DNA of 64,000 nucleotides from Deinococcus koreensis (GTDB taxonomy: Bacteria; Deinococcota; Deinococci; Deinococcales; Deinococcaceae), in the NCBI RefSeq assembly GCF_002901445.1, contig NZ_PPPD01000001.1, forward strand, positions 1,525,501-1,589,500, given 5' to 3'. Positions within the stretch are counted from its first letter, which is position 1. Each line of letters begins with the position of its first letter. The position numbers and the translations under genes were made by a program. The notes under the pieces are model-generated. The model did no database searches. It saw only the letters and a list, made by a program, of their open reading frames with translations, and had not been told where the DNA came from. Below are positions 43,751 through 54,510 of this stretch, piece by piece.

Positions 43751-46700
43751 ATGAGCGACCCCCGACCCCGCCTGAACACCCTGCTGGACGTGCGCTCCTA
43801 CTTCACGCCCGGCGGCGGCGTGTGCAGCCCGACCACGCTGATGCGCGAGGCCGCCCGCCGGGGCTTCTCCGGCCTGGGCCTGAGCGACGACACGGGCACG
43901 GCCGGCTCGGTGGAACTGTGGCGGGCCGCGCGGGCCCAGAGCCGCAGACCGGTGATCGGCACGGCGCTGCGGGTGAGTTTCCCCGCCGGCACTTTTCCCC
44001 TCCGTCTGCTGGCCGGCAGCCGGGAGGGCTTCGCCGGCATCAACGAGCTGCTGACCCTGGCGCTGGCCCGCGAGGGCCGGGCCGTCACGCTGGCCGAGCT
44101 GCTGGCCCACGCGCCGGACGTGTTCCTGCTGACCGGCGGGCGCGACTCCTTCCCGGCGCAGCTCCTGGCCCAGCGGCGCATGGGCGAGGTGCTGGGCCTG
44201 CTGGACACCCTGCGGGGCGCGTTCCCCGGCCGGCTGTTCGTGCAGCTCTTCCACGGCGGCTATCCGGGCGACGGCCGGCGGGCGCGCGCGCTGTGGCTGC
44301 TGGCCCGCGAGGCCCGGCTCCCTTCGGTGGCCGCCCCGCTGGTGCAGCTGGCCCGCCCCGCCCAGTTCCCCCTGCTGGACGCGCTGTGCTGCGCCCGGCT
44401 GGGCATCGACCTGAACACGCCGCACCCGGAGCGCCCCCGCAACGACTCGGCGGCGCTGCGCACGCCCCTGGCCTGGGGCCGCCTGCTGCCCTTCCCGGAC
44501 GCGCTGGCGAACGCCGACCGGCTGGCCGCCGAGTGCCGCCTGGAGCTGCTGGAGGGGGGCTTTTCCGTGCCGCCCCCGCACCTGCCGCCGGGCGTGGAGG
44601 CGCACGCCCACCTGCGGGAGCGCTGCCTGCGGGAGCTGCCCCGGCTCTACCCCACGCCCCAGGGGCAGCACACCGCGCGGGAGCGGCTGGAACACGAGCT
44701 GGCGGTGGTCGAGCAGCATGGGCTGGCGGGCTTTTTCCTGGTGGCCGCCGAGGTCACCGACTACTGCCGGGGCGAGGGCATCCTGGCGGCCGGGCGGGGC
44801 AGCGCGGCAGCCTCGGTGCTGTGCTACCTGCTGGGGGTCACGAACGCCGACCCGCTGCAGCACGACCTGCTGTTCGAGCGCTTCCTGCACACCGGGCAGA
44901 CCCTGATGCCCGACGTGGACATCGACATCGCCTCCCACCGGCGGCGCGAGGTGCTGAGCTGGGTTGAGGAAAGATTCAGAGGGGGCGGCAGCGGCGAGGC
45001 GATGGTCGCCAACCGCATCACCTACCGCCTGCCGGGCGCGGTGCAGGATCTGGGCCGCGCGCTGGGCCTGCCGCCCGAGTGGCGCGACCGCCTGACCCGC
45101 TCGCTGGGCCGCGACTTCCGGCACCTGCCGCCCCACGAGGCCCATAAAGCGGCGCCCGCCTTCGACGAGGTGCTGGGCGAGGCCCCGGTGCGCGCCACGC
45201 TGCTGGAGCTGCTGCACCTGATCGAGCCGGGCTTCGTGCGCCACCTCGCGCCGCATTCGGGCGGGGTGGTGCTCAGCGCGCGGCCCCTGACCCGTTACTC
45301 ACCGCTGACGACTTCCTCCGGCGGCATCCGCATGCTGCTGCTGGACAAGGACGACGCCGAGGACGCCGGCCTGATCAAGCTCGACCTGCTGGGCCTGCGC
45401 ACCCTGTCGGCGCTGGAGCGCGCCCGCGAGGAGGTCGTGCGGCTGGGTGGGCCGTACCTGGATTTCGGCGCGCTGCCCGACGAACCGCGCGTGTGGCGGC
45501 GCATCGCGCAGGGGGACACGCTGGGCATCTTCCAGATCGAGAGCCCCGGTCAGACGCGCCTGAGCACCCAGCTGCGCGCCCGCAATCGCCTGGAGCTGGC
45601 CCACCAGATCGCGCTGTTCCGCCCCGGCCCGATCCAGTCGAACACGGTTCACCCGTATATCCGCCGGGCACGCGGGCAGGAGGCGGTGCCCCCCCTGATG
45701 GAGCCGCTGGACTCGCTGCTGCGCGCCACCCACGGCGTGATTCTCTTTCAGGAACAGATCCTGCGGATCGCGCACCACTTCGCGGGGCTGTCCTGGCTGG
45801 AGGCCGAGCGCCTGCGCAAAGCGCTGGGCAAGACCCGGCCAGGCACGCCCGAGCGCGATCAGCTCCGCCGCGCCTTCGTGCTGGGCGCCGCGCAGACCGT
45901 GGGGGCCTTCCCCTTCGAGTCCGAGGAGGTGTTCGAGTGGTGCGCCGCCTTCCAGGGCTTTGGCTTCGCGGAGAGCCACGCCCACGCCTTCGCCTTCCAC
46001 ACCTACGCCTCGGCCTGGGTGCGCGAGCACTGGCCCGCGCCGTATCTGGCAGGCCTGCTGGGCGAGGCGCCGGGGATGTGGCCCGCCGCCACGCTGGCCC
46101 AGGAGGCCGGGCGCTGGGGCGTGCGGCTGCGCCCCCTGTGCATCAACGCCTCGCACCTGCGCCCGCGCGCCGAGGACGCCCGCCACGTGCGCGTGGCCCT
46201 GGGCGGCGTGACCGGGCTCAGCGAGGACGAGGCCCGGCGAATCGTGCTCGCGCGCCATCTGGACGGCCCGTACCGCGACCTCGCCGACCTGCACGCCCGC
46301 GTGGAACTCCCCCGCGGCGCGCTGGATGCCCTGGCCCAGGCCGGCGCCTTCGACACGCTGCACGCCCGCCGCGAGGCCATCTACCGCGCCGGGGTGCTGG
46401 CCAACGCCCTGCCCGCCGGCCAGCGGCCCCTGCTGCAGCCGGTGGGCGAGCCCCCCACCTTTCCTCCTTTAAGCGACACCGAGCGCCTGGAGTGGGATCA
46501 CCGCCGCAAGGGGTATTCGGAAGGCGGCCTGCACCCCATGACCCTGCTGCGCGGCGCGCTGAACGACCTGGGCTGCACCCCGCTGGCGCGCGTCCGGGCG
46601 GGCCGCACCCTCACGGCGGGCCTGATCATCTCGCGCCAGCGGCCCCCCACGGCGCGCGGCTACGCCTTCTTCGTCATCGAGGACGGCCCCTGCCGCGCGC

Positions 46701-46873
46701 AGGTGGTCATCCACCCCGAGCTGTGGGAGGCGCACCGGCAACTGCTGCGCGACGCCCGCGCCCTGATCGTGACCGGAGACGCGGTGCGGGGGGGCCTGCA
46801 CCTGACCCTGCGCGCCGAGGCGCTGGCCGAGGTGGAGACGCCCTACCGCGAGCGCGGCTACGAGTACGCCTGA
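43751..46873 (+). CDS. dnaE2: Error-prone DNA polymerase DnaE2
   Basis: A 1,040-residue C-family polymerase for translesion synthesis. The catalytic aspartates are present: PDVDID at residues 387-392 and the third acid at D545 in IKLDLLGL. Other family stretches include [40 protein letters not shown] and, near the C-terminus, an OB-fold ([25 protein letters not shown]). The N-terminal PHP domain has lost metal ligands: LDVRSY replaces HxH, and SDDTG replaces TDHDG. The start at 43751 has neither a clear ribosome-binding site nor a -10 box. Longer in-frame starts would read through repeat sequence. Interaction with ImuY is inferred from the family. Confidence 0.92.
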   Translation: MSDPRPRLNTLLDVRSYFTPGGGVCSPTTLMREAARRGFSGLGLSDDTGTAGSVELWRAARAQSRRPVIGTALRVSFPAGTFPLRLLAGSREGFAGINELLTLALAREGRAVTLAELLAHAPDVFLLTGGRDSFPAQLLAQRRMGEVLGLLDTLRGAFPGRLFVQLFHGGYPGDGRRARALWLLAREARLPSVAAPLVQLARPAQFPLLDALCCARLGIDLNTPHPERPRNDSAALRTPLAWGRLLPFPDALANADRLAAECRLELLEGGFSVPPPHLPPGVEAHAHLRERCLRELPRLYPTPQGQHTARERLEHELAVVEQHGLAGFFLVAAEVTDYCRGEGILAAGRGSAAASVLCYLLGVTNADPLQHDLLFERFLHTGQTLMPDVDIDIASHRRREVLSWVEERFRGGGSGEAMVANRITYRLPGAVQDLGRALGLPPEWRDRLTRSLGRDFRHLPPHEAHKAAPAFDEVLGEAPVRATLLELLHLIEPGFVRHLAPHSGGVVLSARPLTRYSPLTTSSGGIRMLLLDKDDAEDAGLIKLDLLGLRTLSALERAREEVVRLGGPYLDFGALPDEPRVWRRIAQGDTLGIFQIESPGQTRLSTQLRARNRLELAHQIALFRPGPIQSNTVHPYIRRARGQEAVPPLMEPLDSLLRATHGVILFQEQILRIAHHFAGLSWLEAERLRKALGKTRPGTPERDQLRRAFVLGAAQTVGAFPFESEEVFEWCAAFQGFGFAESHAHAFAFHTYASAWVREHWPAPYLAGLLGEAPGMWPAATLAQEAGRWGVRLRPLCINASHLRPRAEDARHVRVALGGVTGLSEDEARRIVLARHLDGPYRDLADLHARVELPRGALDALAQAGAFDTLHARREAIYRAGVLANALPAGQRPLLQPVGEPPTFPPLSDTERLEWDHRRKGYSEGGLHPMTLLRGALNDLGCTPLARVRAGRTLTAGLIISRQRPPTARGYAFFVIEDGPCRAQVVIHPELWEAHRQLLRDARALIVTGDAVRGGLHLTLRAEALAEVETPYRERGYEYA

Positions 46874-46901
46874 GGCCCCGCCGCGCGCTTACACTGCCCT
46901 C

Positions 46902-48041
46902 ATGTTCATGAACGCGCTCCTGGCCTTCATCCCCATCAGCCTGCTGCTGAAATACGCCTTTCAGGCACCGCCGCTGTGGGTGTTCGCCACGGCCGTGCTG
47001 GCGATCGTGCCGCTGGCCGACTGGCTCCGCAAGGCGACCGAGCATGTGGCGGTGCACGCCGGGCCGACCATCGGCGGGCTGCTGAACGTGACCTTCGGGA
47101 ACATGGCCGAGCTGATCATCGCCATCTTCATCCTGATCGGCGGCAACACGCAGGTCGTCAAGGCGCAGATCACCGGCTCGATCATCGGGAACGCGCTGCT
47201 GGGGCTGGGGCTGGCGATCGTGGTGGCGGGTTTTGCCAACAAGGGCGCGCGGCAGAAGTTCAACGCCGCCAACGCCGGGCAGCTGTCCGCCATGCTGTTC
47301 CTGACGGTCATCACCCTGACCCTGCCCGCCATCTTCGACTACACCGAGCAGCTGCCGGGCTTCGCCGCCTCCTCGGCCGACCGCGCCAACCTCGACGAGC
47401 GCCTGAGCCTGGGCGTGGCGGTCATCCTGATCGTGGTCTACCTGCTGAACCTCGTGTACACGCTGGTCACGCACAAGGACGTCTTCGCGGTCGAGGAAGG
47501 CCACGGGCACGGCCCGGAGAAGCCCTGGACGCTGCCGGTCGCGCTGGGCGTGCTGCTGGGCGGCACCGCGCTGATCGCCCTGGAATCCGAGATGCTCTCG
47601 GGCGCGCTGGAGGCCACCGCGAGCACCCTGGGCCTCAGCGAGTTCTTCCTGGGAATCATCGTGCTGGCGGTCGTGGGGAACTTCGCCGAGTACATCGCGG
47701 CCATGTATTTCGCGCGGCGCGGGCAGATGGATCTGGCGGTCAACATCGGCATCGGGGCGACCGTGCAGGTGGCGCTGCTCACGGCGCCGCTGCTGGTCAT
47801 CATCGGCTATTTCCTGGGCCACCCCATGAACCTGGTGTTCAGCTCGCCGCTGGAACTCATCGCCATCATCGCGGTGGCGCTGATCGTGACCAGCGTGACC
47901 AAGGACGGCGAGACGACCTGGTTCGAGGGCGTGCTGCTGCTCGCGGTGTACCTCGCGCTGGCGCTGGCCTTCTTCTACGTCACGCCGCGCGGGGACGAGC
48001 CGGAGGCCGCGCTGCACCTGTTCAGGGCGCTGACGGGCTGA
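46902..48041 (+). CDS. cax: Calcium/proton antiporter (CaCA family)
   Basis: A 379-residue membrane antiporter with two homologous halves. Each half carries the family's acidic repeat motif: [18 protein letters not shown] and [20 protein letters not shown]. About eleven transmembrane helices and a short acidic/His loop in the middle ([11 protein letters not shown]) fit Cax proteins. It should export Ca2+ in exchange for protons. TACACT (46890-46895) lies six bases upstream of the ATG (leaderless). Its last 20 bases overlap the 3' end of the convergent MntA-HepT gene. Confidence 0.92.
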   Translation: MFMNALLAFIPISLLLKYAFQAPPLWVFATAVLAIVPLADWLRKATEHVAVHAGPTIGGLLNVTFGNMAELIIAIFILIGGNTQVVKAQITGSIIGNALLGLGLAIVVAGFANKGARQKFNAANAGQLSAMLFLTVITLTLPAIFDYTEQLPGFAASSADRANLDERLSLGVAVILIVVYLLNLVYTLVTHKDVFAVEEGHGHGPEKPWTLPVALGVLLGGTALIALESEMLSGALEATASTLGLSEFFLGIIVLAVVGNFAEYIAAMYFARRGQMDLAVNIGIGATVQVALLTAPLLVIIGYFLGHPMNLVFSSPLELIAIIAVALIVTSVTKDGETTWFEGVLLLAVYLALALAFFYVTPRGDEPEAALHLFRALTG

Positions 48042-48801
48042 GCCGGTCGTCGTCCGCTTCGTCTGCCACGTCATCGTCTGGCGCGTCGTCGTCTGGCGCG
48101 TCGGCGATGGCCTGCAGCGCAGGGCGCAGGGCGGGCAGCTCGACCGTCGCGGTCTGCCACACCAGCGCCGGCTCGATGCCGAAATAGTCATGCGCCACGA
48201 GGTTCCGGATGTCGCGCAGCAGCGCCCAGGGCACCTCCGGGTGGGTGTCCTGTACGGACTGGGGGATGAACTTGGTGGTCTCGCCCAGCCGGGTGAGCAG
48301 GTGCAGGGCGGCGTCCTGCGTGCGCTCGTCGCGCTGGAAGGTGGTCAGGCTCAGGCCGGCGGTGTGCCCGGCGAGCCGGTCGAGGATGGCGAGCAGCCCC
48401 ACGACCCGCCAGCGCCAGCGTTTGCGGCGGTGCGTGCTGGGCGGCGGCGTGGGCACGGCCAGCACGTCCACCGCGTCCTCCAGAATCTCGCTCCGCAGCG
48501 GCGGGCGCAGGGCCGCCTGGGTCACCACGTCCACCCGGCGCTCCAGCAGGTCTTCGAAGACCTCACGGGCGCGCATCAGCCCGAGCAGGCCGCGCGCCGG
48601 GCCGGGAGAAAACTCGATCAGCAGGTCGATGTCGGAGGCCATAGTCGCCTCGCCCCGCGCCACCGAGCCGAAGACCCACACCCGCGCCACGCCCACCGCC
48701 TGCCAGCGGGCCTGCCCCTGACGGATCAGGGCGGCGATGGTCGGCAGGCGGATGTCCGGGAAGAGGGACGGAGCCGGTTCGGGCTGGGGCGGCGGGGTCA
48801 C
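48022..48801 (-). CDS. Single-chain MntA-HepT: minimal nucleotidyltransferase fused to HEPN ribonuclease domain
   Basis: A 259-residue protein joining both partners of the MntA-HepT toxin-antitoxin system. Residues about 15-115 form a minimal nucleotidyltransferase ([20 protein letters not shown] at residues 45-64, with D57 and D59; third acid D91). After a Pro/Arg-rich linker, residues about 135-230 form a HEPN domain with the RX4HXY active site RNLVAHDY (R199, H204, Y206). In split systems the nucleotidyltransferase AMPylates that tyrosine to silence the RNase. The C-terminus is a repetitive acidic tail (APDDD units). The start is a GTG with TATGCT (48808-48813) six bases upstream. Confidence 0.85.
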   Translation of the reverse strand: MTPPPQPEPAPSLFPDIRLPTIAALIRQGQARWQAVGVARVWVFGSVARGEATMASDIDLLIEFSPGPARGLLGLMRAREVFEDLLERRVDVVTQAALRPPLRSEILEDAVDVLAVPTPPPSTHRRKRWRWRVVGLLAILDRLAGHTAGLSLTTFQRDERTQDAALHLLTRLGETTKFIPQSVQDTHPEVPWALLRDIRNLVAHDYFGIEPALVWQTATVELPALRPALQAIADAPDDDAPDDDVADEADDDRLSPSAP

Positions 48802-48807
48802 GGCAGA

Positions 48808-48833
48808 AGCATAGGGCGCGCGGCCCGTATGCT
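48808..48833. promoter_or_regulatory. Interleaved divergent leaderless promoters (MntA-HepT and acpS)
   Basis: Minus-strand TATGCT at 48808-48813 and plus-strand TATGCT at 48828-48833, each six bases before a GTG start, are only 14 bases apart. AGCATAGGGC and GCCCGTATGCT make the region an almost symmetrical inverted repeat. Polymerase bound at one promoter should exclude the other. Confidence 0.7.
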
Positions 48834-48839
48834 GGGCAG

Positions 48840-49223
<384 letters not shown>

Positions 49224-49316
49224 GGGGATGAGGTTCCTGGGGGGTGGCGGCATGAACCCCTCTGCTTCGCAGCTCTGCAAGTCAGTCCGTGGATGGAAGT
49301 AGGCGGGCTCGTCGCT

Positions 49317-49445
49317 GAGCCGCCCCCTCACCCCAGCCCTCTCCCACGAGGGGAGAGGGAGCAAAAAACGAAGCGTCCCACCCTGCCCCTCTGCTTCGCA
49401 GCTCTCCGAGCCTGGGGGATGGGCTGGGGTGAGGGCTGCCCGCCG
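49317..49445. repeat. Intergenic inverted-repeat element
   Basis: The ends CCCTCACCCCAGCCC (about 49323-49337) and GGGCTGGGGTGAGGG (about 49421-49435) are perfectly complementary. They enclose a smaller CTCTCCC...GGGAGAG hairpin and the CGAAGCGTCCCAC segment shared with 43397-43750. It resembles the small noncoding repeats known in Deinococcus. The rest of the 49224-49480 spacer holds no gene. Confidence 0.6.
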
Positions 49446-49480
49446 CCGGCGCCCACCCAGAACCCCTACCCTGAGACTCC

Positions 49481-50305
49481 ATGCCCATCCGCCTGATCGC
49501 CACCGACCTCGACGGCACCCTGCTACGGAGCGACCTGAGCGTCAGCGCCCGCACGAGAACGGCGCTGGACGCCGCCCGAGCCGCCAGGATCGAGGTCGTG
49601 CCCGTCACGGCCCGGCAGCCCCGTGGAGTCCGACGAATTGCCGAGCAGGCCGGCTTCACGGGCTGGGCGCTGTGCGGCAACGGGGCCCACGGCGTCCACC
49701 TGGGCACCGGAGAAACGCTGTTCGAGGCCCACGTCCAGGCCGATGTCCAGACCGCAGTGGCCCACGCCCTGATCGAGCGTCTCCCCGGCGTGCTGTTCGT
49801 CTCCGTGCGCCAGGGTGGTGAGGTCTTCGTGGCGCAGGAGGGCTACGCCGCCCTCGCCCACTTCGAGGATCACAAGCGCGAACCCGCCGACATGGGCGGG
49901 CACCCGCTGGACGCCGTGCTGGAATATCCCAGCCTGAAATTCATCATGCGGCATCCGGCCTTCACGCCGCGCGAGCTGCTGGCCCATGTCCACGCCCTGA
50001 ACCTGCCGGGCTTCGCCGTCACGCATTCCGGCGCCCCCTTCCTGGAGGTGCTGGCCGAGGGCGTGAGCAAGGCCTGGGGCCTGGAGCGGCTGTGCGCGCA
50101 CCTGGGCATAGCGCGGGACGACGTACTGGCCTTCGGCGACGCCCCCAACGACACTGAAATGCTCGCCTGGGCCGGGCGCGGCGTGGCGGTGGGCAACGCC
50201 GACCCGGAAGCGCTGGACGCCGCCGATGAGCTGACCTTGACGAACGATAAAGACGGTGTGGCGGCGGTCATCGAAACTCTGCTCGCCCAATCGTCAGCGG
50301 GCTGA
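49481..50305 (+). CDS. Cof-type HAD-superfamily phosphatase
   Basis: A 274-residue haloacid-dehalogenase-fold hydrolase with a C2B cap. Motif I is LIATDLDGTLLRSD (nucleophile and acid Asp), motif II lies in VVPVTARQPRG, the Lys of motif III is in SKAWGLERL, and motif IV is LAFGDAPNDTEML. Cof-type enzymes dephosphorylate sugar phosphates, pyridoxal phosphate or FMN; the substrate is not predictable. TACCCT (49467-49472) lies eight bases before the ATG. Confidence 0.9.
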   Translation: MPIRLIATDLDGTLLRSDLSVSARTRTALDAARAARIEVVPVTARQPRGVRRIAEQAGFTGWALCGNGAHGVHLGTGETLFEAHVQADVQTAVAHALIERLPGVLFVSVRQGGEVFVAQEGYAALAHFEDHKREPADMGGHPLDAVLEYPSLKFIMRHPAFTPRELLAHVHALNLPGFAVTHSGAPFLEVLAEGVSKAWGLERLCAHLGIARDDVLAFGDAPNDTEMLAWAGRGVAVGNADPEALDAADELTLTNDKDGVAAVIETLLAQSSAG

Positions 50306-50339
50306 CATCCCGGCGGGGCCAGGGAGCGCACCGTAGATC

Positions 50340-50885
50340 ATGAACCGCATCCTCCGGGTGGTGACCCTGGCCCTGACCCTCGTTTTCCCCGCCGCGCAGG
50401 CGCAGGCAGGCGCGCCGACCGCTCGCCCAGAGACGACCGCCCGCAGCGCGGCCGAGACCTTCGCCCTGACCCGGGGCCGGGCGCTGATGCTGGAGTTCTA
50501 CGCGGTCAGGCTCGATGGCCTGTGGGACGCCTTCACGCCGGGCGTGCGCGGGCAGTGGGGGGATCTGCCAGGCTTCCGCGCCTTCCGGGAGACCGGCGTG
50601 CGGCAGTACGGCAGGGAAACCCAACTGGTCGAGGAACGAACTTTCGTCCGCGCCGGGGAAACCTTCTACGTCCGCAGCGCGGTCTTCGAGGGCGCCCCGC
50701 AGCAGGTCTGGGCGCTGGTGATCGGCTTCACGGGCCTGCGGGTGACCACCTTCGCCATTGGGCTGCAGGAAGACCGCTCGGGTGATCAGGTCGCCTGGAG
50801 CGCGGCCCGCATTGCCGAGTCATTCAGCATGGGCGGAGGATCAGGACTGACGCACGGGCCGGGCCTTCACGAACCGCTGCTCTGA
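50340..50885 (+). CDS. Secreted hypothetical protein
   Basis: A 181-residue protein with a signal peptide (ILRVVTLALTLVFPAAQAQA). The mature part resembles small NTF2/DUF3887-like domains (ALMLEFYAVRLDGLWDAFTPGVRGQWGDLPGFRAFRETGV; EERTFVRAGETFYVRSAVF). No function can be assigned. Its 3' end overlaps that of the convergent lipoprotein gene by 19 bases. Confidence 0.6.
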   Translation: MNRILRVVTLALTLVFPAAQAQAGAPTARPETTARSAAETFALTRGRALMLEFYAVRLDGLWDAFTPGVRGQWGDLPGFRAFRETGVRQYGRETQLVEERTFVRAGETFYVRSAVFEGAPQQVWALVIGFTGLRVTTFAIGLQEDRSGDQVAWSAARIAESFSMGGGSGLTHGPGLHEPLL

Positions 50886-51262
50886 CGGGCCAGCGGCCGG
50901 CCGTCCGGGCCGCTGACCGTGAAAGTGTAGGCCCGCGCGTTCAGGCTGAGCCAGTTGATGCGCTGGGCGACGCAGGTATCGGGCACCTCCAGTTGCGCCG
51001 GGGCCGGGTAACGGCGGTCGATAGAGTTCTCCCGGTAGGTTTCCAGGGTGCGGGTCAGGTCGTTGGCGCAGTTCTGGGCGCTGAGCTGGGCCTCGGAGAC
51101 GGTCGGCCGGTCGGCGCGCGCCTGGGCGGCCCGGAGCACCTGAAGCTGCGCCTCCAGCGCCGCGACCCGGCGGGTCAGCTCGGCGTTCTGCGCGCGTGCC
51201 TGGGTGTCCTGGCAGGCCGTCAGGACAGGAAGGAGCAGCAGCGGCAGCAGACGGATGGTCAC
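50867..51262 (-). CDS. Small coiled-coil lipoprotein
   Basis: A 131-residue lipoprotein. The signal ends in lipobox LTAC. A predicted coiled coil follows (AQNAELTRRVAALEAQLQVLRAAQ), then a globular part with two cysteines (SAQNCANDL; VPDTCVAQR). The start is a GTG with TAGCCT (51270-51275) seven bases upstream, so leaderless. It could be an envelope spacer or scaffold; no known family was recognised. Confidence 0.65.
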   Translation of the reverse strand: MTIRLLPLLLLPVLTACQDTQARAQNAELTRRVAALEAQLQVLRAAQARADRPTVSEAQLSAQNCANDLTRTLETYRENSIDRRYPAPAQLEVPDTCVAQRINWLSLNARAYTFTVSGPDGRPLARQSSGS

Positions 51263-51333
51263 GCGGGGCAGGCTAACGCGCGGGCGTGACCCCCTCATGA
51301 ATGCAGGCTTCACCGGCCCCTGGCCTGATGGGG

Positions 51334-52566
<1,233 letters not shown>

Positions 52567-52747
52567 AACGGACAGACTAGCGCCCGGGGGGGGCGGAGCG
52601 GGAGCACTGGCTTTCAATGGCGCGGAACTCCGGGCCAGGGAGCGGGAGCAGTCACCCCCGAAGCGTCGTCAGGCACACGAAGATCTCTCCACGGCAGAGG
52701 ACTCCATCTCACAGACCCGCACGTCTGCCCGCCCCCGCCTGTTCCGC

Positions 52748-53278
52748 TCAGCTCAGCTCGCGCAGCATGGCGATCTCGTTGCAGTTCTCGAAGAAGGCGC
52801 AGCGCTGGCACTCGCTCCAGACCTTGGGGTGCAGATGGGTCTTGTCGATGCGTGTGAAGCCGCATTTCTCGAAGAAACCCTGCTGGTAGGTCCAGGCGAA
52901 CAGGGCGGGCAGGTCGATGGCGCGGGCTTCTTCCTCGCAGGCCGCCACCAGCTGTCTGCCCAGGCCGCGCCCCTGCATGGCGGGGTGGATCGCCAGGCCG
53001 CGCACCTCGGCCAGATCGGGGGCCAGCATGTGCAGGCCGCACACGCCCGCCAGCCCGCCGACTCTGTCCTCGTGCGGCTCGGCCAGCACCAGATGGAAGT
53101 CGCGGATGGTCTCGGCTAGCAGGGCGCGCGACCGCACCAGCATCTGCCCGCGCGTGGCCCAGTAGCCGATCAGCTCGTGAATGGCCTCGATGTCGGAGAG
53201 CCGGGCCTTGCGCGTGCTCAGCGGCGCCTGCGGATGGATGTCCGGCACGGCGATGGAATCCAGGCTCAGCAGGGTCAC
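52748..53278 (-). CDS. argA: Short ArgA-type N-acetylglutamate synthase (GNAT)
   Basis: A 176-residue GNAT acetyltransferase. The pattern matches stand-alone N-acetylglutamate synthases ([78 protein letters not shown]), including the C-terminal cysteine cluster. It would catalyse the first step of arginine synthesis. The start is a GTG with GGAGGTG five bases upstream. It is the last gene of a cluster that also carries argG and argH, supporting the assignment. Confidence 0.8.
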   Translation of the reverse strand: MTLLSLDSIAVPDIHPQAPLSTRKARLSDIEAIHELIGYWATRGQMLVRSRALLAETIRDFHLVLAEPHEDRVGGLAGVCGLHMLAPDLAEVRGLAIHPAMQGRGLGRQLVAACEEEARAIDLPALFAWTYQQGFFEKCGFTRIDKTHLHPKVWSECQRCAFFENCNEIAMLRELS

Positions 53279-53309
53279 GCCGGCACCTCCAGGCGGCGGG
53301 CCGCCGGGC

Positions 53310-53762
53310 TCAGCTGCTCAACGGCCGCATCCAGGTGGTGCCGCCGGGCCGCTCGCCCCGGTCGCGGTAGGCCCTGACCTGCGGGGCGTCGGGGAGGTCG
53401 CCCATGACCACGGCCAGCGGCACCTGCTGAAAGCCGAAGGTGCCCCAGTCGCCGCCCTTGGAGAACATGTAGATGGCGCGGTCGCCGCGTCCCTGCGCGT
53501 ACTCCAGCGCGCTCATGACCAGCCGCCGGCCCAGGCCGCCCCCCCGCGCCGCCGGGATCACGGCCGCGCCGCGCAGCAGGCTCACGCCCTGGCCGTGCTC
53601 CAGGCCGATGGCGCCCACAGGCTGCCCGCCCCGCTCCATCACCCAGTAGGTGGTGCCGTCGGCCAGCGCGGCGTCGGTGTCCAGGCCCGCCTCCTGAAAG
53701 ACGCGGGTCACGGTGTCGCGGTCGGCGCTCTGCGCCATACGGATGTTCACGGATTCGGTCAT
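53310..53762 (-). CDS. GNAT-family N-acetyltransferase (paralogue A)
   Basis: A 150-residue GNAT protein. The acetyl-CoA loop is IPAARGGGLGRRLVMSAL. It is clearly paralogous to the next upstream gene: both have an IGLEHGxGVSL segment, RGDxAxYxFS, and a LPDAPQVR motif. GGAGGA lies seven bases before the ATG at 53762. It sits 31 bases upstream of argA. ArsN-like or amino-acid acetylation are possibilities; the substrate is unknown. Confidence 0.8.
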   Translation of the reverse strand: MTESVNIRMAQSADRDTVTRVFQEAGLDTDAALADGTTYWVMERGGQPVGAIGLEHGQGVSLLRGAAVIPAARGGGLGRRLVMSALEYAQGRGDRAIYMFSKGGDWGTFGFQQVPLAVVMGDLPDAPQVRAYRDRGERPGGTTWMRPLSS

Positions 53763-53912
53763 GGGTGGTTCCTCCGGAATGAACGGGGTGAGCGGCGTCC
53801 CTGGGAACGCCCGCAGCACTCAGCTTGAAAGTTCCGGCAGAATACACCGCCCGCGCCCGGCTGGGGAGAGGGGCGCCCATTCCCTGAACCATCCCCCTGA
53901 TGATCCCGTGGG

Positions 53913-54440
53913 TCATCCCCGGGCACCCGGCCCTGGCTCCAGGGCCAGCTCCAGAGAGCGTTTCCAGGCCTGTTCCTCGTGAATCCAGCCGCGCAGCAGG
54001 CCGCTGCGAACCTGCGGGGCGTCCGGCAGCGCGCCCACGATCTCGCCGGGGGGCACGGGCTCGAAGCCGAATCTCCGCCAGTATTCGCCCGCTTCCTCGG
54101 AAAACAGGTACACGGCGTGGTCGCCGCGCAGGCTGGCCTGGGTGAGCGCTGAATTGACCAGCGCCCGGCCCAGCCCCTGCGAGCGGGCCCCCGGCACCAC
54201 CGCCGTCGAGCGGATCAGCGAGACCCCGTCGCCGTGCTCCAGCCCGATACAGCCGCCGGGCACGCCGTCCAGGTCGGCGATCCAGTAGGTGTGGCCTTCC
54301 GGAGTCACGGAGCTGGTGTGCAGCCCGCAGCGCGTGAGCAGGTCGTGGATGACCGGCAGGTCACCGCTCCCGGCCTGGCGGAGCTTCACATGCATGTCGC
54401 TGAGGGTCACGGGGGGCGGGGTCTGTGGCGTCAGGCTCAT
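53913..54440 (-). CDS. GNAT-family N-acetyltransferase (paralogue B)
   Basis: A 175-residue GNAT protein closely related to its neighbour at 53310-53762. The acetyl-CoA loop is VPGARSQGLGRALVNSAL; shared blocks are CIGLEHGDGVSLIRS and GALPDAPQVR. GGAGGTG precedes the ATG at 54440. It follows argH by 70 bases and is separated from paralogue A by 150 bases. It has a longer C-terminal tail (WIHEEQAWKRSLELALEPG). The substrate is unknown; context suggests a role near arginine metabolism. Confidence 0.8.
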   Translation of the reverse strand: MSLTPQTPPPVTLSDMHVKLRQAGSGDLPVIHDLLTRCGLHTSSVTPEGHTYWIADLDGVPGGCIGLEHGDGVSLIRSTAVVPGARSQGLGRALVNSALTQASLRGDHAVYLFSEEAGEYWRRFGFEPVPPGEIVGALPDAPQVRSGLLRGWIHEEQAWKRSLELALEPGPGARG

Positions 54441-54510
54441 CGGGGCACCTCCAGAGGAATGGGCAGAGGGGGTGATGGACGGAACGACGGGACGGTGGGG
54501 CACGGGCATC

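Noticed and set aside
43019..45256. Minus-strand open frame of 745 codons across imuY end, the spacer and dnaE2
   Set aside because: It is antisense to catalytic regions of imuY and dnaE2, has Arg/Gln/Ala-rich shadow composition and no recognisable domain. The stretch lying in the spacer comes from the intergenic repeat.
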